From assembly GCF_016751895.1 (NCBI RefSeq), contig NZ_JACVVM010000001.1:1-55216 (forward strand): 55,216 bases of DNA. The letters run 5' to 3'. The stretch comes from Candidatus Sarmatiella mevalonica (GTDB lineage: Bacteria > Pseudomonadota > Alphaproteobacteria > Rickettsiales > Rickettsiaceae). Of the stretch, positions 51,606 to 55,216 are shown in pieces. The first letter of the stretch is position 1. Each line of letters opens with the position of its first letter. The notes under the pieces are model-generated. The model was not told the origin of the DNA and did not search any database. It was given only the letters and a program-made list of their open reading frames with translations. A program made the position numbers and the translations under genes.

Positions 51606-54323
51606 ATGAACAGCATAAAAAGTGATAAAAAAATCGAATTATTCGAAAATTACTTAGACGTCGCATCTGGTTATGAGCTATTAATTTCAAACGCCCCTTT
51701 GATAGAACAAATATACCAAGACTACTGCGCTAATCCATCTAGCGTATCGAGCCAATGGCGCATCTTTTTTGAAGCAATAAAAAGACAAGATACTATCCGC
51801 CCGCCATCTCATTCACTGCATATTGATGAAGAAATTCGTAATTACTATAGAAAATATGGGCATTTCTTAGCGCATCTTGACCCACTCACTACTCATAAGA
51901 AAAACAAAACATCGCAATATTCGCAATACCTAAAACAACTCAAAACTCACCCGCATGACGCTCAAAAAGCAATGATATCTCGTAATCGCTACGCTGGTTC
52001 TATCGGAGTAGAATTTGATTACATCGATGATATTCAGAAGAAAGAATGGCTATTTAGTCACTTTGAAGACTTAATGGATCAATTACTCGCAAAGAAGAGT
52101 CGAATTCCTACTCAATCCACTCATGATTATCCTAACCAGCAATCAACTTCAGCAATCTCCCATTTAGAATTAATTATGAAAGGGGAAATGTTTGAACAAT
52201 ATCTACACACCCAATTTCCTGGCGCCAAGCGCTTCTCTCTAGAAGGGTGCGAGGCGCTGCTAGTATTTTTGCAATCTATACTAGAGCAGTCAGAGCAAAG
52301 TAACGTAATATTAGGCATGGCTCACAGGGGCAGGTTAAACGTGCTTACAAATATCCTGGGTAAACCTTATAGTGCAGTAATAGCCGAGTTTATGGGTCAT
52401 GGCTTAGAGTTTGAATGCTGCGGTGACGTGAAATATCACCTAGGTTATTCTGGTAGCGTTGATGTGAATGGTAAAAAGTTAAACGTAACTTTAGCCTACA
52501 ACCCATCTCATCTAGAGTCAGTAAATGCAGTTGTATGTGGCATGGCAAGAGCTAATATAGACCGTGGTATACCTACCGGCACCATACTCATACATGGGGA
52601 CGCGGCTTTTTGTGGCCAGGGTGTAGTTGCTGAGTCTTTGGCGATGTCAGATCTAGAAGCATATAATGTGGGAGGTAGTATACATGTTATTATTAATAAC
52701 CAACTTGGATTCACCGCTAACGCTAAAGATACTAGAGGGCAAAGATATGCAAGCAATTTTGCCAAAATTATCTCTGCACCTATTTTGCACGTTAATGCCG
52801 AACAAGTAGATGAAGTTGTCATGTCCGCCGATTTTGCTGCTAGCTATATTAGACAGTTTAAGCAAGACGTTGTGATAGATTTATATTGCTATCGCAAATA
52901 TGGACATAATGAGGGTGACGAACCCATGTATACTCAAGCGCCTATATACAACATTATTAAAAACAAACCGAGTTTGCTGCAACTATTTAGTAAGCAGCTA
53001 TTGGATGCTAAAATCTTAAAGCAGGAAGTTTTTTTAGAAATGCAAAAACAGTTTAAGCAAACTCTCGAATTGAATCGCCAGAAAGCTTTGCAATACAAAC
53101 CATCTTTACCAGCAAGTGATATCAAGCCATTTAATATACAACACGCTACAGAAGAGGAATTGATAGAGCTGGGATTGGAATTATGCAAGATCCCTGCGGG
53201 CTTTCCAGCTAATCACAAAATTACTAAAATGCTTGATGCTAGAGCAAGGACATTGCAAAACCGCAGCCCATTAGATTGGGCTAGTGCAGAGCAACTAGCT
53301 TATGCTTTGTTAATTAAGCGAGGAATGAATGTGCGGTTAGTGGGGCAAGATGTTGGCCGTGGCACTTTTTCTCATAGGCATGCCGTACTACATAGCCAAA
53401 TTAATGATGACCGTTATATACCGCTAGCACAATTAGAGTCTGCACAAGTAACGCATGGACAAACCAACAAATGCGGTAAATTCGAGGTATTTGATAGCAT
53501 CTTATCAGAATATGCGGCGCTAGGGTTTGAGTATGGTTATTCGCTCGGCAATTCCGATACATTAGTGATTTGGGAGGCGCAATTCGGTGATTTTGTGAAT
53601 GGAGCACAAATAATGATCGATCAGTTCATTAGCAGCGCCGAAGCAAAATGGGGTATCAAGAGTAATTTACTGTTATTTCTCCCGCATGGCTTAGAAGGGC
53701 AAGGACCAGAACACAGCTCTGCACGATTAGAAAGATTTTTGCAACTTTGTGCACAAAATAATATGCAGGTAGCTTATCCCACTACTCCATCATCTTTCTT
53801 TCATCTCATTGTGGAGCAGGCTAGCGCTAAGCAGGTCAGGCCATGTGTAGTGATGACCCCTAAGTCTTTGTTGAGACATCCTGCAGCTGTATCCAATATA
53901 AATGATTTGGTTAGCGGGGTCTTTCGAAGCGTTTTGACTGATCAGATCAACGCAGATCTTGAGAAGGAGGTGGAAAAAGTAATTTTCTGTAGTGGTAAAA
54001 TTTACTATGATTTGCAAAACGCCTCGCTGAATGTTAATAAAAATATGTTATTAATCAGGTTAGAAAGAATATATCCTCTAGATGTGGTAGCGATAGAGAG
54101 TGTTTTAAATAAACTACAATATAAATCAAATGTCCAATTTATTTGGTGCCAAGAGGAGCCGGAGAATATGGGGGCTTGGAGCTTCCTGCGCGAACAATTG
54201 TTAAAGATTATACCAGGGCAAATGACGTATATTGGCAGAGATGCGCGCTCTTCGCCGGCGGTAGGATTAGCTGCGCGCCATACATTGGAGCAGGATCAGA
54301 TTATTCTGCAAGCTGTGCAATAA
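51606..54323 (+). CDS. sucA: 2-oxoglutarate dehydrogenase E1 component
   Basis: 905 residues. The thiamine-diphosphate subunit of the TCA-cycle 2-oxoglutarate dehydrogenase complex. N-terminal E2-binding start (ISNAPLIEQIYQDYCANPSSVSSQWRIFF), the substrate loop GMAHRGRLNVLTNILGKP, the ThDP motif HGDAAFCGQGVVAESLAMSDL...NNQLGFT, and the transketolase C-terminal half with VGQDVGRGTFSHRHAVLH. Its usual partner sucB does not follow; IS5 debris starts about 100 bp downstream. Confidence 0.97.
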   Translation: MNSIKSDKKIELFENYLDVASGYELLISNAPLIEQIYQDYCANPSSVSSQWRIFFEAIKRQDTIRPPSHSLHIDEEIRNYYRKYGHFLAHLDPLTTHKKNKTSQYSQYLKQLKTHPHDAQKAMISRNRYAGSIGVEFDYIDDIQKKEWLFSHFEDLMDQLLAKKSRIPTQSTHDYPNQQSTSAISHLELIMKGEMFEQYLHTQFPGAKRFSLEGCEALLVFLQSILEQSEQSNVILGMAHRGRLNVLTNILGKPYSAVIAEFMGHGLEFECCGDVKYHLGYSGSVDVNGKKLNVTLAYNPSHLESVNAVVCGMARANIDRGIPTGTILIHGDAAFCGQGVVAESLAMSDLEAYNVGGSIHVIINNQLGFTANAKDTRGQRYASNFAKIISAPILHVNAEQVDEVVMSADFAASYIRQFKQDVVIDLYCYRKYGHNEGDEPMYTQAPIYNIIKNKPSLLQLFSKQLLDAKILKQEVFLEMQKQFKQTLELNRQKALQYKPSLPASDIKPFNIQHATEEELIELGLELCKIPAGFPANHKITKMLDARARTLQNRSPLDWASAEQLAYALLIKRGMNVRLVGQDVGRGTFSHRHAVLHSQINDDRYIPLAQLESAQVTHGQTNKCGKFEVFDSILSEYAALGFEYGYSLGNSDTLVIWEAQFGDFVNGAQIMIDQFISSAEAKWGIKSNLLLFLPHGLEGQGPEHSSARLERFLQLCAQNNMQVAYPTTPSSFFHLIVEQASAKQVRPCVVMTPKSLLRHPAAVSNINDLVSGVFRSVLTDQINADLEKEVEKVIFCSGKIYYDLQNASLNVNKNMLLIRLERIYPLDVVAIESVLNKLQYKSNVQFIWCQEEPENMGAWSFLREQLLKIIPGQMTYIGRDARSSPAVGLAARHTLEQDQIILQAVQ

Positions 54324-54495
54324 GATTCGCGTCAAGCATGACTTTTGTGATGTTGATTTGACTAACTCGTTATCGGAATATCACTAATCATTGTAATAAT
54401 GTATCCACTGCATACATCTCTCATTAGACCTCTTGCGTAAGTATTTAATTAACAATTAGCCAATGTGAAGGGTGAAGAAGGTTGTTCGTGATTAT

Positions 54496-54642
54496 TAGAC
54501 CTCTTTCCTAACTCTACTCCTGATGGCAACTGTGGCGACGCTGTCGATGCGCAAGTCCTCACGTACTTCATGTACGCTGCGGCTCTGTGCTTCGTATACT
54601 CCTCGCATTTGCTCATCATGAGCGAGTTTCGAAAGAGGTCTA
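54496..54642. repeat. Palindromic element, main 147-bp subfamily, inside IS5
   Basis: Ends TAGACCTCTTTCCTAACTC / GCGAGTTTCGAAAGAGGTCTA with TA on both sides. It lies between the transposase stop and the outer end of the IS5 copy, so it inserted into the IS after or during its residence here. Confidence 0.9.
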
Positions 54643-54650
54643 TTTTAGCA

Positions 54651-55216
54651 TCAAGCGGCAAGTAATTTATTAACGAAATCATTTTTGAAATTAACAATTC
54701 CAGCAACAATATTAAACTTTAGATTATAACCCCTACGCTTATTGCGATATCTATGAGATAAAATACGAAAATTCTTTAGCTCTGCAATAATATTCTCAAC
54801 CTTGATCCGCCTCTTAGAGACAATATGGTTGTATTTCTTTTGCCAGTAAGTTAAAGGCTTTTTCTTTGTTTTCTTAATAGGCGTTTTAGCATTATTATGT
54901 TTTTTCTTTAAGCCCTGATAGCCAGAATCAGCATAAACCCTTGTTCCAATAGGTAAAGAATCATCAGCTTTATGAATTTTAAAATCATGATCCCTGCCTT
55001 TATACGATTTCGAAACATTGCGAATTTGTCCAAATGAATTTACCCTTATTTCTGTTTTAAACGTATACTTCCTTTTCTTGCCTGAAAAATATTCTCTCTG
55101 TTTTTTGATAGGCTTTTCTATTATTTGCTCAGTAACATCAATTAGCTGGGCCGCCTCTTCGTAACTTAATTCTCGATTCTTCTCAATTGCAACTAGACCA
55201 GCCATAAGCGGCTCTA
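54651..55216 (-). CDS. IS5-family transposase, 5' truncated by window
   Basis: An open frame of 188 codons to the window edge with the whole catalytic core: IDVTEQ (first Asp), ADDSLPIGTRVYADSGYQG (second Asp), and RRIKVENIIAELKNFRILSHRYRNKRRGYNLKFNIVAGIVNF (Glu in KVEN). No internal stop or frameshift is visible, so unlike the 6706 copy it may be functional if the missing N-terminus is intact. The unit ends 8 bp from the inserted palindromic element. Confidence 0.88.
   Translation of the reverse strand, partial: EPLMAGLVAIEKNRELSYEEAAQLIDVTEQIIEKPIKKQREYFSGKKRKYTFKTEIRVNSFGQIRNVSKSYKGRDHDFKIHKADDSLPIGTRVYADSGYQGLKKKHNNAKTPIKKTKKKPLTYWQKKYNHIVSKRRIKVENIIAELKNFRILSHRYRNKRRGYNLKFNIVAGIVNFKNDFVNKLLAA

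Larger units (their letters stand above)
54425..55216 (-). mobile_element. IS5-family element, cut by the window end
   Basis: The outer (transposase 3') end is TAGACCTCTTGCGTAAGT at 54425, followed inward by the palindromic element at 54496 and the transposase gene. The other end lies beyond the window. 54940-55216 matches 1-277 with four differences. Confidence 0.85.

Noticed and set aside
5551-54642. Dispersed repeats considered as a CRISPR array
   Set aside because: The repeats are 110-150 bp, scattered over 50 kb in both orientations and without regular spacers or cas genes.
1-55216. Reading the terminal 277-bp match as proof of a circular molecule
   Set aside because: Four mismatches and the IS nature of the sequence make two separate IS5 copies or a contig break in repeats more likely.

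Overview
The window looks like AT-rich chromosomal DNA of an alphaproteobacterium of the order Rickettsiales. The evidence is the split ATP synthase b/b' pair (34139-35138), an alphaproteobacterial-type RpoH, a GapR-like protein, a large Rickettsiales-style VirB6/TrbL protein, ampG-, mlaA/C- and sucA-type genes with weak operon structure, and many dispersed palindromic elements. Flagellar genes (flgB, flgC, fliE, fliO-like, fliP) together with ftsI, mrcA, an AmpG-like transporter and lysC suggest a flagellate or formerly flagellate lineage that still makes peptidoglycan. That fits the Midichloriaceae best, but the family assignment is inference.

Layout: 1-1270 is a scrapyard of IS5- and IS630-family pieces. 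1285-4223 has a lipoprotein, pssA, ubiG, a monothiol glutaredoxin and tRNA-Asn. 4320-6330 has rpoH and a lipoprotein. 6567-8068 is a three-level nest: a palindromic element interrupted by an IS5 copy that is itself interrupted by a shrunken IS630 copy. 8087-14635 (minus strand) runs flgB-flgC-fliE-rsmH-ftsL-ftsI-serS behind a small exported protein. 14815-18845 has gapR, an SSF symporter overlapping an AmpG-like transporter, a lone receiver domain and maf. 19364-24360 has an acidic protein, fliO-like/fliP, thrS and ubiB. 24463-24877 is IS debris. 25037-31554 has virB6, a gene remnant, lpxC, dut, mlaC and mlaA. 31676-43633 has an aspC-type aminotransferase, traX, atpE-atpX-atpF, tsaD, rluB, lysC, ndk, a MazG-like protein, infA, miaB and mrcA. 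43681-47054 is rseP-bamA. 47250-50225 encodes a 991-residue low-complexity/coiled-coil protein. It is followed by tRNA-Gly, rluC and sucA. The window ends inside another IS5 copy that is 98-99% identical over 277 bp to the one at the window start.

Functionally, the core genes serve envelope building (lpxC, bamA, rseP, mlaA/C, pssA, lysC, mrcA, ftsI/L), translation (serS, thrS, infA, miaB, tsaD, rsmH, rluB/C, tRNAs), energy and quinone metabolism (atp genes, sucA, ubiG, ubiB) and secretion or motility (virB6, flagellar genes).

Three observations stand out. (1) About ten short palindromic elements share the terminal TAGACCTCTT signature with the resident IS5-family elements, so they look like non-autonomous derivatives. 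(2) One of them lies in frame inside the 991-residue gene, adding 48 codons; it is one base shorter than its otherwise similar relatives, which is what keeps the frame. (3) The predicted rod proteins FlgB and FlgC both begin with Sec-type signal peptides, which is not expected for substrates of the flagellar export apparatus.
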